A DNA stretch of 17,145 nt, from NCBI GenBank assembly GCA_900556525.1, contig USOZ01000012.1, forward strand, positions 1-17,145. The letters run 5' to 3'. Shown here in pieces: positions 7,445-14,108 of the stretch. Within the stretch, counting starts at the first letter, position 1. Every line of letters starts with the position of its first letter. The DNA comes from an uncultured Oscillospiraceae bacterium (GTDB lineage: Bacteria; Bacillota; Clostridia; Oscillospirales; Ruminococcaceae). A model generated the notes under the pieces. It saw nothing but the letters and a program-made list of their open reading frames with translations. It had not been told where the DNA came from and searched no databases. The translations under genes and the position numbers were made by a program.

Positions 7445-7785
7445 CTGATGAAGGAATAAAAATATATACTTTAATTATGGCATATAAGGTTGAAGAGCAT
7501 ATCCAAGATGAATATGTGGAGCATATAATATCACTTTCTAAAAAAATTGCTCTTCTTTACCCGAAGTATATGCATAGGCGAATTGAGGAAATACCTGCGC
7601 TCACCCCTTCCGAGAACGACGTTATCAAGCTCATGTGCGATGGAAAGTCCAATGCTGATATTGCGGATTTTTTAGGAATCTCACTCAGCACCGTCAAATT
7701 TCACGTTAGTAACATATTTATGAAGCTAAATGCTAAGAACAGACACGAAGCAATAAAAATCGCAGCAGAGCTTGGCATAATATAA
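7441..7785 (+). CDS. LuxR-type regulator, C-terminal DNA-binding part (frameshifted gene)
   Basis: The C-terminal 60 residues are a textbook LuxR/GerE helix-turn-helix: LTPSENDVIKLMCDGKSNAD followed by IADFLGISLSTVKFHVSNIF and MKLNAKNRHEAIKIAA. It includes the recognition-helix pattern (S-x-x-T-V-K-x-H) and the closing helix. The residues before it are helical and continue the sensor region of the preceding part. The TTG at 7441 is not a credible independent start because it has no ribosome-binding site of its own, so this is the end of the gene begun at 6335. If the frameshift is real, the first part would lack DNA binding. No input signal can be deduced. A hairpin that could terminate the transcript follows at 7811-7849. 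Confidence 0.75.
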   Translation: MTDEGIKIYTLIMAYKVEEHIQDEYVEHIISLSKKIALLYPKYMHRRIEEIPALTPSENDVIKLMCDGKSNADIADFLGISLSTVKFHVSNIFMKLNAKNRHEAIKIAAELGII

Positions 7786-7810
7786 CTCAATGAAACGCCC
7801 TTAAATAGAC

Positions 7811-7849
7811 AAAAGCTGCCTTCGCAGAGCAATGCGAAAAGCAGCTTTT
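7811..7849. terminator. Bidirectional terminator between the LuxR-type gene and the hypothetical gene
   Basis: AAAAGCTGC (7811-7819) pairs with GCAGCTTTT (7841-7849). Inside it, after a two-base mismatch, TTCGCA pairs with TGCGAA around a six-base loop. A and T runs on the two sides allow it to serve both convergent genes, which end at 7785 and 7854. Confidence 0.75.
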
Positions 7850-7853
7850 AATT

Positions 7854-8384
7854 TTATTTTTCTTCGTCAAATTTAAACATGATATTCTGTTCGCTGTCCC
7901 AGTATACTGCACGAAGAGCACCGCCCTGCTCCGCAATTTTATCCGAAACCGCGCTCCCGAACATTCCATGAAGAATAACATCTTTATCATCTTCCGCTGT
8001 TATTGCACCGTCCGAGAGAATACTTCCTACCCATTTCCCGTTCAACGAGAGCGTAAGCGCGCACTTTCTGTTTTTCAGAAGATCGTTCATATCCTCAAGC
8101 AGATATTGAAATTCATATTCCTGTAAGCCGTACCTGTTGTGCCAACCGTCAAAATAAAGCGTGAAAGCGTCTGAAAGCTCAATAAAAACGCTTTCCCCGT
8201 TTTCATTTTCTATTTCAAGCACAAGGCTTTCTTCGTCAAGATAATCGTAATCTTCTTCCTCGAATCCATGTTCGGAAACAGTATAATCACGAAGCGCGTC
8301 AAGTAATTCTTCCTTTTTTGAAAGTGCCGAATCAATCAGCCTGTAGCATTCATCTTTTTTCGGACGTGATGATCTTCTTTGCAT
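7854..8384 (-). CDS. Hypothetical acidic protein
   Basis: A 176-residue protein with a good start (ATG 8384, ribosome-binding AGAAAGGA) that I do not recognise. It has a basic N-terminus (MQRRSSRPKKDECYRL), a helical region, a strongly acidic stretch (HGFEEEDYDYLDEESLVLEI) and an alternating beta/alpha remainder with aromatic patches (LYFDGWHNRYGLQEYEFQYL). There is no signal peptide, membrane segment or metal-binding motif, so it is probably a cytosolic single-domain protein. It follows the GNAT gene on the same strand with a 32-base gap and probably shares its transcript. It faces the LuxR-type gene across the hairpin at 7811-7849. Confidence 0.7.
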   Translation of the reverse strand: MQRRSSRPKKDECYRLIDSALSKKEELLDALRDYTVSEHGFEEEDYDYLDEESLVLEIENENGESVFIELSDAFTLYFDGWHNRYGLQEYEFQYLLEDMNDLLKNRKCALTLSLNGKWVGSILSDGAITAEDDKDVILHGMFGSAVSDKIAEQGGALRAVYWDSEQNIMFKFDEEK

Positions 8385-8416
8385 ATTTTTTCCTTTCTGT
8401 CTAAGAAATTATCGTA

Positions 8417-8857
8417 TTAAAGCCACTGGATAAATGCGGTTTTATCCTCACTATTATATCCACATTTGCGGTAAAAATTAAGCGTTGCTTCTTCCTTTGA
8501 GCCTGTAAGCAGCATGATTTTATAACAATTTTCTTTTTTGGCGATTTCTTTCGCGTATGTAAGACACATTCCCGCAAGGCCTCGCTTTCTGTAACGGCAA
8601 TCTGTTACAACATTTTCTATAAATGCATACGGTCGCTGCTCATGAGTCAAATTTGGTATAATTACACAGACGCACGAAGAAACAATAGCGCCATCTTCTT
8701 CCACAACAATTATGTGATGACATTTATCGTTCAAAATCTGCTCCAACACAGATTCAACATATTCTGTGCGCTTCGGAAATGGGTTGTTGTGAAGCTGCAT
8801 ATACAGACTCATAAGACCGTCAAAATCATCTTCGGTAATTTCTCTGATTATCGCCAT
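8417..8857 (-). CDS. GNAT-family N-acetyltransferase
   Basis: A 146-residue protein with the GNAT fold: the N-terminal IREITEDDFDGLMSLYMQLH, a central beta strand region (HIIVVEEDGAIVSSCVCVII), acetyl-CoA-binding motif A (IENVVTDCRYRKRGLAGMCL, matching V-x-x-x-x-R-x-x-G-x-A) and the C-terminal NFYRKCGY motif. It would move an acetyl group from acetyl-CoA to an amine; the substrate is not evident. The start at ATG 8857 has AGGAGA at optimal distance. It precedes the hypothetical gene at 7854-8384 on the same strand. The hairpin at 8905-8933 separates it from the hydrogenase gene upstream, so it probably has its own promoter or depends on read-through. Confidence 0.9.
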   Translation of the reverse strand: MAIIREITEDDFDGLMSLYMQLHNNPFPKRTEYVESVLEQILNDKCHHIIVVEEDGAIVSSCVCVIIPNLTHEQRPYAFIENVVTDCRYRKRGLAGMCLTYAKEIAKKENCYKIMLLTGSKEEATLNFYRKCGYNSEDKTAFIQWL

Positions 8858-8904
8858 AATTCTCCTGTAATGTCACTAGATGATTGAAAATATGTATAAA
8901 TCGC

Positions 8905-8933
8905 TTTGCCGCACATATAAAATGTGCGGCAAA
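8905..8933 (-). terminator. Hairpin directly after the hydrogenase gene
   Basis: TTTGCCGCACAT (8905-8916), a five-base loop and ATGTGCGGCAAA (8922-8933) form a perfect 12-base-pair stem starting five bases past the hydrogenase stop codon. No long T run follows on the minus strand, so it is either a weak terminator or a 3'-end stabilising structure. Confidence 0.5.
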
Positions 8934-8937
8934 AAGT

Positions 8938-10359
8938 TTATTCTAATACTGAAATTGCATCGCCTATTGTTTTTTCGTAGGCTTCCTTACCATACTTATC
9001 AACGCCGGCTTTGTTCTTTTCTCCGTGAGTGAGACAGCCAGCACCACCGATACATCCGCCGATACATGCCATACCCTCGATAAAGTTTGCGTCGAGCAGA
9101 TTTTTACTCTTTTTGAGCAACGCAACACGGCAAGCTTCAATTCCGTCACAAGCGCAAGGCTTTAAATTAAATTCAATGCCCTGCTCTTTCAGACCTTGAG
9201 CAACCGCGTCAGATAAACCGCCCGAACGAGCAAAAATTCTTCCGAAATAAGATGCATTGTCAAGGACATCCTCATGCAGAGTAGTAATATCAAGATCGCG
9301 GCTGTCGAATAACGCCTGAAGCTCTTCAAAAGTCATTGCAGCATCAACATACGGCTTAACCGAATCCCTCTGGACCTCAGCTTTCTTAGCCGTGCACGGT
9401 CCTATAAATACAACCTTGCATGGCGCGTCATGTTCCTTGATATATTTTGAAATAGTGCCCATAGGCGAAAGATTGTGCGATACATACGGCAAAAGTTCGG
9501 GCAGGGATTTTTCAATATAGCTTACAAAGGCAGGACAGCATGAGCTTGTTAGGAAGCCCTTTTCCGCAAGCTCTCTGGATTCCGAATATGCAACCATATC
9601 TGCTCCGAGAGCCGCCTCGATAACCGTATAGAAACCGAGTTCTTTCAGTCCTGCAATAACCTGACCTAACTTCGCATATGTAAACTGGCTGGAAATAGCA
9701 GGCGCAACAACTGCAAATACCTTATAATTGCGATTATTATCACTCTTCTTGATAATATCAATAACATCAAGAATAAACGACTTGTCGGAAATAGCTCCGA
9801 AAGGACACTGATATACGCAAGCTCCGCAGGCGATACACTTATCGTTATCAATCGCAGCAGCCTTATCCTCATTCATATGAATAGCCTTTATTTTGCAGGC
9901 GTTCTCACACGGACGCTTTCTGTCAACTATTGCAGTATAAGGACAGACCTTTGCGCAGGCTCCGCAGTTCACGCACTTTGACTTGTCAATATGCGCAACG
10001 TGCTGATGATCGAATGTGATTGCTCCGCGCTTGCATACGTCTTCACAGCGATGCGCTAAACAGCCGCGGCATGAATTTGTGACCTCGTATCCACCCATAG
10101 GACATTCGTCACAAGCCGTTTCAATAACTTCGATAACGTTAGAGTTGCTTTCATCACCACCCATAGCGAGCTTAACACGTTCGCTCAGAATAGCGCGTTC
10201 CTTATAAACACAGCAGCGCATGGTCGGTGTTTTTCCCGGAACGATAATTTTCGGTATGTCAAGCAAATTGTCAAGCAATGTGTCATTCCACGCCTGGCGT
10301 GCCACCTCTCTAAGAACCTTGTATTTTAGGTACTGGACCTTAGTATCAAATTTTCTCAT
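8938..10359 (-). CDS. [FeFe] hydrogenase, group B type
   Basis: A 473-residue soluble hydrogenase that would reduce protons to H2 with ferredoxin electrons or take up H2. The N-terminal region has many Cys (CDECPMGGYEVTNSCRGCLA), then two 4Fe-4S motifs (CVNCGACAKVCP at 129-140, CIACGACVYQCP at 175-186). The catalytic domain shows the three H-cluster motifs: TSSCCPAF (271-278), PCTAKKAE (321-328) and E-GMACIGGCIGGAG (428-441). The L1 and L2 variants, the extra N-terminal cysteines and the MRKFDTKVQYLKYKVLREVA start match the group B monomeric class, not the trimeric bifurcating HydABC class. I use ATG 10359 with AAGGAGG about 11 bases upstream; a GTG three codons earlier lies too close to it. 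It is the last gene of rex - ferredoxin - hydrogenase. The maturases HydEFG are not in the window. Confidence 0.93.
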   Translation of the reverse strand: MRKFDTKVQYLKYKVLREVARQAWNDTLLDNLLDIPKIIVPGKTPTMRCCVYKERAILSERVKLAMGGDESNSNVIEVIETACDECPMGGYEVTNSCRGCLAHRCEDVCKRGAITFDHQHVAHIDKSKCVNCGACAKVCPYTAIVDRKRPCENACKIKAIHMNEDKAAAIDNDKCIACGACVYQCPFGAISDKSFILDVIDIIKKSDNNRNYKVFAVVAPAISSQFTYAKLGQVIAGLKELGFYTVIEAALGADMVAYSESRELAEKGFLTSSCCPAFVSYIEKSLPELLPYVSHNLSPMGTISKYIKEHDAPCKVVFIGPCTAKKAEVQRDSVKPYVDAAMTFEELQALFDSRDLDITTLHEDVLDNASYFGRIFARSGGLSDAVAQGLKEQGIEFNLKPCACDGIEACRVALLKKSKNLLDANFIEGMACIGGCIGGAGCLTHGEKNKAGVDKYGKEAYEKTIGDAISVLE

Positions 10360-10438
10360 TTGCGACACATCCTCCTTAAGGATAACTGAAACCACACATA
10401 AAATGGTTCAGCTTAATTTATCTACACATAGATCGGCT

Positions 10439-10678
10439 TTAAAGTTCCGGTAAGATATTTTCTTCAAAAAATTCATCAACTGACTCGGGCGAAACAGAAT
10501 AAAACTTATCACCCGCAGTTACACATACGCCCTGCTGACATTTTCCCATGCAGAACGTTCCTGCAAGTTCAACCTTTTCATCAAGATTTTTTTCGGCAAT
10601 TATCTCTTTAAGACGTTCAACAACCTGACGCGAACCTTTTATATGGCAGGAAGAGCCGATACAAACAGTAATCTTCAT
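10439..10678 (-). CDS. Small thioredoxin-like 2Fe-2S ferredoxin
   Basis: A 79-residue protein of the NuoE/HydC-type (thioredoxin-like) 2Fe-2S family. Cys6 and Cys11 (CIGSSC) and Cys43 and Cys47 (CMGKC) are the four expected cluster ligands, and the length matches the minimal version without the N-terminal helical domain of full NuoE. I chose ATG 10678 with AAAGGA before it; a longer frame to 10717 has no ribosome-binding site and would run into the end of rex. It sits 31 bases after rex and 79 bases before the hydrogenase start on the same strand. That suggests it is an electron carrier for, or a regulator of, that hydrogenase. A direct partner role is inferred. Confidence 0.88.
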   Translation of the reverse strand: MKITVCIGSSCHIKGSRQVVERLKEIIAEKNLDEKVELAGTFCMGKCQQGVCVTAGDKFYSVSPESVDEFFEENILPEL

Positions 10679-10709
10679 TGAAATTTCCTTTCGTCTTCGC
10701 GAAAAAATG

Positions 10710-11339
10710 TTATACATTTTCTCCCGATATTCTTTTGTTTAAATAAGCAAGCGAAAGTGCCATGTTTTCATATTGAACAGGAATTTCTCTCGGAACAGAA
10801 AGCACGCACGGCGCAAAACACCATATTGCCCTTATACCGCTGCCGACAAGCCGATCGCAGACCGCCTGCGCGCTGTTTGAGGGTACAGCAATAATTCCTA
10901 TTCGTATATTGTTATCTCCGCAAAATTGATCCAAAAAATCCATAGAATAAATCGGCTTTCCTGAATTACTGTACTGCGTTTCACTCACAGCAGTATCAAA
11001 AGCCGCCATTATATCAAGTCCGTAATCGCCGAATCCGCCGTAATCCAACAAAGCTCTGCCGAGCTTTCCCGCTCCGACCAATACGACCTTGCTGTTTTCG
11101 TCCGCTCCGAGAAATTTCTCAAGAGCTGCTATAAGTTCGCCGACATTGTACCCTGTTTTGGGTCTGCCTGCTCCGCTTACAGCGCCAAGGTCTTTACGAA
11201 CCTGAACCTCGCCTAAGCCAAGTTCTTTTGCAAGAGCCGTGGATGAAATGTTTTCGGTATCACGGCGCGTGCTTTTAAGATGCCTGAGATAAACTGGGAT
11301 ACGCCCCATTGTTGCACGCGAAACCTCAACCTGCTTCAC
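10710..11339 (-). CDS. rex: Redox-sensing transcriptional repressor Rex
   Basis: A 209-residue protein of normal Rex length. The N-terminal winged helix-turn-helix reads EVSRATMGRIPVYLRHLKST, then SSTALAKELGLGEVQVRKDL. The C-terminal Rossmann domain has VVLVGAGKLGRALLDYGGFG, which binds NADH, and the domain-swap C-terminal helix ends at NKRISGENV. Rex represses fermentation and hydrogen genes when NAD+ is high and releases DNA when NADH rises. The start is GTG 11339 behind an excellent AGGAGGTGG; the upstream in-frame codons are leader. It heads the unit containing the ferredoxin and hydrogenase, so it very likely controls that unit. I could not find a convincing consensus Rex operator in front of it. 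Confidence 0.95.
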   Translation of the reverse strand: MKQVEVSRATMGRIPVYLRHLKSTRRDTENISSTALAKELGLGEVQVRKDLGAVSGAGRPKTGYNVGELIAALEKFLGADENSKVVLVGAGKLGRALLDYGGFGDYGLDIMAAFDTAVSETQYSNSGKPIYSMDFLDQFCGDNNIRIGIIAVPSNSAQAVCDRLVGSGIRAIWCFAPCVLSVPREIPVQYENMALSLAYLNKRISGENV

Positions 11340-11364
11340 AAAAAATCCACCTCCTGAAAGAATT

Positions 11365-11403
11365 AAAACTGCGCCGCACAATCACTGCGATATAGTGCGG
11401 CGC
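11365..11403 (-). terminator. Terminator between the fumarate-reductase operon and rex
   Basis: GCGCCGCAC (11371-11379) pairs perfectly with GTGCGGCGC (11395-11403) around a 15-base loop. On the minus strand a run of four T follows (11365-11368). It lies 22 bases past the stop of the PQ-loop gene and 26 bases before the rex start, so it could end the long operon or attenuate read-through into rex. Confidence 0.6.
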
Positions 11404-11424
11404 CGCTTTAAATCGTTTTACGAA

Positions 11425-11745
11425 TTACGATTTCTTTTCTGCAAGCTCTGCCGCCTGGTCAAGCTTTCTGTTTCTGAAATACAAACCAACGTCTATCGAA
11501 ATCGCTACAAAGTTGATAATGTAGAAGATAAAGCTCAGGATAAATATAAATCCAAGCTCCTTTTCTCCGCCTGTCGCTTCAATAATCTTCTTAACGATAC
11601 CGAAAATATATCCAACGAGAAGGAAAATTTCAAAGAAAAGGCTCTTGCCCTTTGCGGTGCGAGAAATGTAGGATTTGCGAATAGAAATCGGCCACGAAAG
11701 ACCAAAACAGAATATCATCAGTGCTTCGAGTAAATCTGTAACCAT
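11425..11745 (-). CDS. Small PQ-loop-like membrane protein
   Basis: A 106-residue protein with three hydrophobic segments: about residues 7-20, 36-52 and 66-90. Between the first two lies LSWPISIRKSYISRTAKGKS, which resembles the PQ-loop signature of SemiSWEET-type transporters (P-x-x-x-K/R...K-x-K-S). The C-terminus is charged and cytoplasmic in style (RNRKLDQAAELAEKKS). SemiSWEETs form dimers that move sugars, but some PQ-loop relatives move other solutes, and the substrate cannot be deduced. It follows the fumarate-reductase flavoprotein by 27 bases, so it is the last gene of that operon, which would suit a dicarboxylate or redox-linked solute. That link is only inferred. The ribosome-binding site is weak. 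Confidence 0.75.
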   Translation of the reverse strand: MVTDLLEALMIFCFGLSWPISIRKSYISRTAKGKSLFFEIFLLVGYIFGIVKKIIEATGGEKELGFIFILSFIFYIINFVAISIDVGLYFRNRKLDQAAELAEKKS

Positions 11746-11772
11746 GTTTTTGTCCAGCTTTCTTTTGTGTTA

Positions 11773-13371
11773 TTATAATTTTCTGCGATAATCGGGCAGA
11801 AGCTTCGGAGATACGGCGTCAGTTTTTATGCCCGCCGCTTCACGCTCTGCGTCGAACTTTGCAATGTGATCAAGAGTGAGCTTTCCGACTGTAACTTCCT
11901 TAGCACGCGCGGAAGCGTTCTTGCCTGCGCTTCTTCCGAATACGATTATGTCGAGAAGCGAGTTGCCCATAAGACGGTTGCGTCCGTGAATACCTCCGAC
12001 TGCTTCACCTGCTACAAACAGATTTTCAACATTTGTGGTCATTCCGTTTACGTCGATGTCAAGACCACCGTTCTGATAGTGAAGCGTAGGGTAAACAAGG
12101 ATAGGTTCCTTGCGTATATCAATTCCGCAGCCTGCAAACATTCGCATCATTGCAGGAATACGCTTTTCAATAGTGCCTTCGCCGCCTATTGCTTCAATCA
12201 TAGGAGTGTCAAGCCATACAGCCTCACCACTGCCGGTATTTACGCCCTCGCCACGGTCAGAACACTCGCGGATAATGGAAGCTGCCGCAACGTCACGGGT
12301 TTCAAGCGGATGCATGAATACCTTACCGTCACGATTTACAAGCTTAGCTCCGAGCGAACGAACCTTTTCGGTAACAAGTGCGCCGAAAATCTGCTGCGGG
12401 AATGCCGCACCTGTGGGGTGATACTGGAGAGTATCAGCATAAAGGAGCTTTGCGCCGACGCGATAACCAAGCACAAGACCGTCTGCGGTTGCACCGTAGT
12501 GGTTAGAAGTCGGGAAGCCCTGATAATGCATACGTCCCGCGCCGCCTGTTGCGATAATAACCGTTTTAGCGCGTGCGACCATAAGTTCATGCGTTTCCAT
12601 ATTCATGAGAACCGCGCCCGCTGCTCTGCCATTTTCATCAAGGATAAGTTCAATCGCCGAAGTAAAATCAACAATTTCAATGCCACGATTGATAACTTCG
12701 TCGCGAAGCGTACGCATGATTTCCGCACCGGAATAGTCCTTCGCTGCGTGCATACGCTTTCTCGAAGTTCCGCCGCCGTGAGTGGTAATCATTGTTCCGT
12801 CGGGAGCCTTATCAAATTCAACACCGAGATCATTAAGCCACTGAATAGCTTCGGGAGCGTCACAAACCAGCTTTGCGAGAAGTTCACGTTTAGCAGCGTA
12901 ATGTCCGCCGCCGAATGCGTCAACGAAATGGATTGCGGGAGAGTCATTGGGTTTGTCAGCCGCCTGAATTCCGCCCTCAGCCATCATTGTATTTGCGTCA
13001 CCCATACGAAGTTTTGTAACGATCATGGTCTTTGCGCCCGCATTGTCAGCTTCAATAGCCGCAGAAGCACCTGCTCCGCCGCCGCCGATAATAAGAACGT
13101 CAACGTCATACTTTACGTTGTTGAGATCAACATCATTTGCGGAAATACGGCTGTGTGCCTGAAGCATTTCGCAAAGCTCATGCGGAACTTCTTCGCCCTT
13201 ATTCGGGCCTATTTTTAAAACAGAAAATTCGCTCTTCTTATAGTCAGGGTGATAAGCCGCAAGAAGATCTTCCTTTTCTTTCGCAGTCATTCTGGCAGGC
13301 TCATAAGCTATGTTTTCAGCTCTCGCCACCTCAACTGCCGCCAAGGATTCCTGAAATTCTTTTGAATACAT
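11773..13371 (-). CDS. Fumarate reductase/succinate dehydrogenase-type flavoprotein (TfrA-like)
   Basis: A 532-residue flavoprotein. An unusual N-terminal region of about 85 residues precedes the FAD-binding core, which starts DVDVLIIGGGGAGASAAIEA (dinucleotide motif 96-103). Residues expected in fumarate reductases are present: HPTG (318-321), Arg359 in ETRDVAAASI, His431 in HYQNGGLDID and the Arg pair in GRNRLMGNSLLD (464-466). At the covalent-FAD position it has Asn127 (DANTMMAEGG), not His, so FAD is probably non-covalent, as in thiol:fumarate reductase and L-aspartate oxidase. The usual C-terminal helical domain is almost absent. There is no signal peptide, so it is cytosolic. It starts 14 bases after the iron-sulfur subunit stop, with AAGGAGG before ATG 13371. 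Fumarate is the likely acceptor, but a related enoate or aspartate substrate is not excluded. Confidence 0.88.
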   Translation of the reverse strand: MYSKEFQESLAAVEVARAENIAYEPARMTAKEKEDLLAAYHPDYKKSEFSVLKIGPNKGEEVPHELCEMLQAHSRISANDVDLNNVKYDVDVLIIGGGGAGASAAIEADNAGAKTMIVTKLRMGDANTMMAEGGIQAADKPNDSPAIHFVDAFGGGHYAAKRELLAKLVCDAPEAIQWLNDLGVEFDKAPDGTMITTHGGGTSRKRMHAAKDYSGAEIMRTLRDEVINRGIEIVDFTSAIELILDENGRAAGAVLMNMETHELMVARAKTVIIATGGAGRMHYQGFPTSNHYGATADGLVLGYRVGAKLLYADTLQYHPTGAAFPQQIFGALVTEKVRSLGAKLVNRDGKVFMHPLETRDVAAASIIRECSDRGEGVNTGSGEAVWLDTPMIEAIGGEGTIEKRIPAMMRMFAGCGIDIRKEPILVYPTLHYQNGGLDIDVNGMTTNVENLFVAGEAVGGIHGRNRLMGNSLLDIIVFGRSAGKNASARAKEVTVGKLTLDHIAKFDAEREAAGIKTDAVSPKLLPDYRRKL

Positions 13372-13385
13372 CGACTTTATCCTCC

Positions 13386-13952
13386 TTACTTCTCTATATC
13401 TCTGTTATTATAGAGTTCTTTTATCTCCTCTATCGGCTTGCCCATGAGGTTTTCAATAAGTTCGGTAAATGTTCCGTCCTTAATTTCCTTTACACGGTTT
13501 GCAAGGTGTTCAGTCTTAGGAGCGAGATACTTTCCGTTGAGACGGCGTGCGAGCATTGCAACCTGCGGATGAGAAATGCCTGCGGGGCAGCGAGACGAAC
13601 AAACGCCGCACATTACACAGTCAAAGGATTCTTCGGCGCACTTATCAAACTCACCGCGCTGGGCGTATGCGATGTATTGCATAACGTTCAGCTCCTGTGT
13701 GCAGCTCTTTGTGCAGGCATTACAGCCTACGCAAGCGTAAATTTCGGGATAAAGCTGCATCATTATCTGTTCGGTAGGCTTAATCTTTTCAATATCGTAA
13801 ACCTGCTTCACAAGAGGGAAGAAAGGAAGCGTTGCGATATACATATTGTTTTCAACCTTTGTCTGGCAGGCAAGACAGGTCTTGAGTTCTCTGTCGCCCT
13901 TAATACGATAAATCGTAGCGCAAGCGCCGCAGAAACCGTTACGGCAGCCGCA
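13386..13952 (-). pseudogene. Fumarate reductase iron-sulfur subunit, main part (gene broken by insertion)
   Basis: Reading from 13952 this frame gives CGCRNGFCGACATIYRIKGD and TCLACQ, the 2Fe-2S ligands of SdhB/FrdB/TfrB proteins. Then follow CVGCNACTKSC and CVMCGVCSSRCP, the ligands for two further clusters, and a C-terminal helical tail to TAA 13386. The first in-frame Met is 13844, which would leave out the whole 2Fe-2S domain. Without the insertion at 13953-13984 the protein would be 224 residues, shorter than TfrB, because it lacks the C-terminal CCG (HdrB-like) domains. It would carry electrons from the Flx-type subunits to the flavoprotein encoded 14 bases downstream. Confidence 0.8.
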
Positions 13953-14092
13953 CTATAATGATCAAATTCACACTTGCCGAAGAATCCTTTGACGAGCTGA
14001 TAACCGGCGTACTCCATAGCGCGCATAATTGTCAGGTTGTCGGGTACGCTGTACTGCTTGCCGAACAGGTAAATGTTAACCATATTTTCCAT
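13808..14092 (-). pseudogene. Fumarate reductase iron-sulfur subunit, N-terminal part (gene broken by insertion)
   Basis: From ATG 14092 (AAGGAGA upstream) the sequence MENMVNIYLFGKQYSVPDNL and TIMRAMEYAGYQLVKG is the start of an SdhB/TfrB-type subunit with a beta-grasp 2Fe-2S domain. After Gly36 (codon 13985-13987) a 32-base insertion changes the frame, and the remaining codons to the stop at 13808 are not real coding. Removing 13953-13984 joins LVKG directly to CGCRNGFCGAC, the expected cluster motif, with no other change. The gene begins 17 bases after the FlxA-like gene. Confidence 0.75.
13953..13984. repeat. 32-base insertion containing an inverted copy of 14281-14305
   Basis: The plus strand at 13953-13977 (beginning ctataatgatcaaattc) equals the minus strand of 14305-14281, 25 bases without mismatch, in the FlxA-like gene about 330 bases away. 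Seven further bases (cgaagaa, 13978-13984) have no clear source. The insertion lies exactly between two codons of the otherwise intact 2Fe-2S motif of the iron-sulfur subunit. Confidence 0.85.
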
Positions 14093-14108
14093 GTTCAAAT
14101 TCTCCTTA

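Noticed and set aside
10386..10433. Small hairpins CTGAAACCA/TGGTTCAG and ATCTA/TAGAT between the ferredoxin and hydrogenase genes.
   Set aside because: They are short, one has a bulge, and there is no T run. An attenuator or processing site is possible but not supported enough to list.
11410..11433. Inverted repeat AAATCGT / ACGATTT near the end of the PQ-loop gene as a Rex operator.
   Set aside because: It does not match the Rex pattern TTGTTAA/TTAACAA type, it overlaps a stop codon, and no promoter is visible beside it.
11866..13218. Long open frame on the plus strand opposite the flavoprotein.
   Set aside because: It is the antisense of a strongly conserved gene, has a Cys/Ser/His-rich nonsense composition and no ribosome-binding site.
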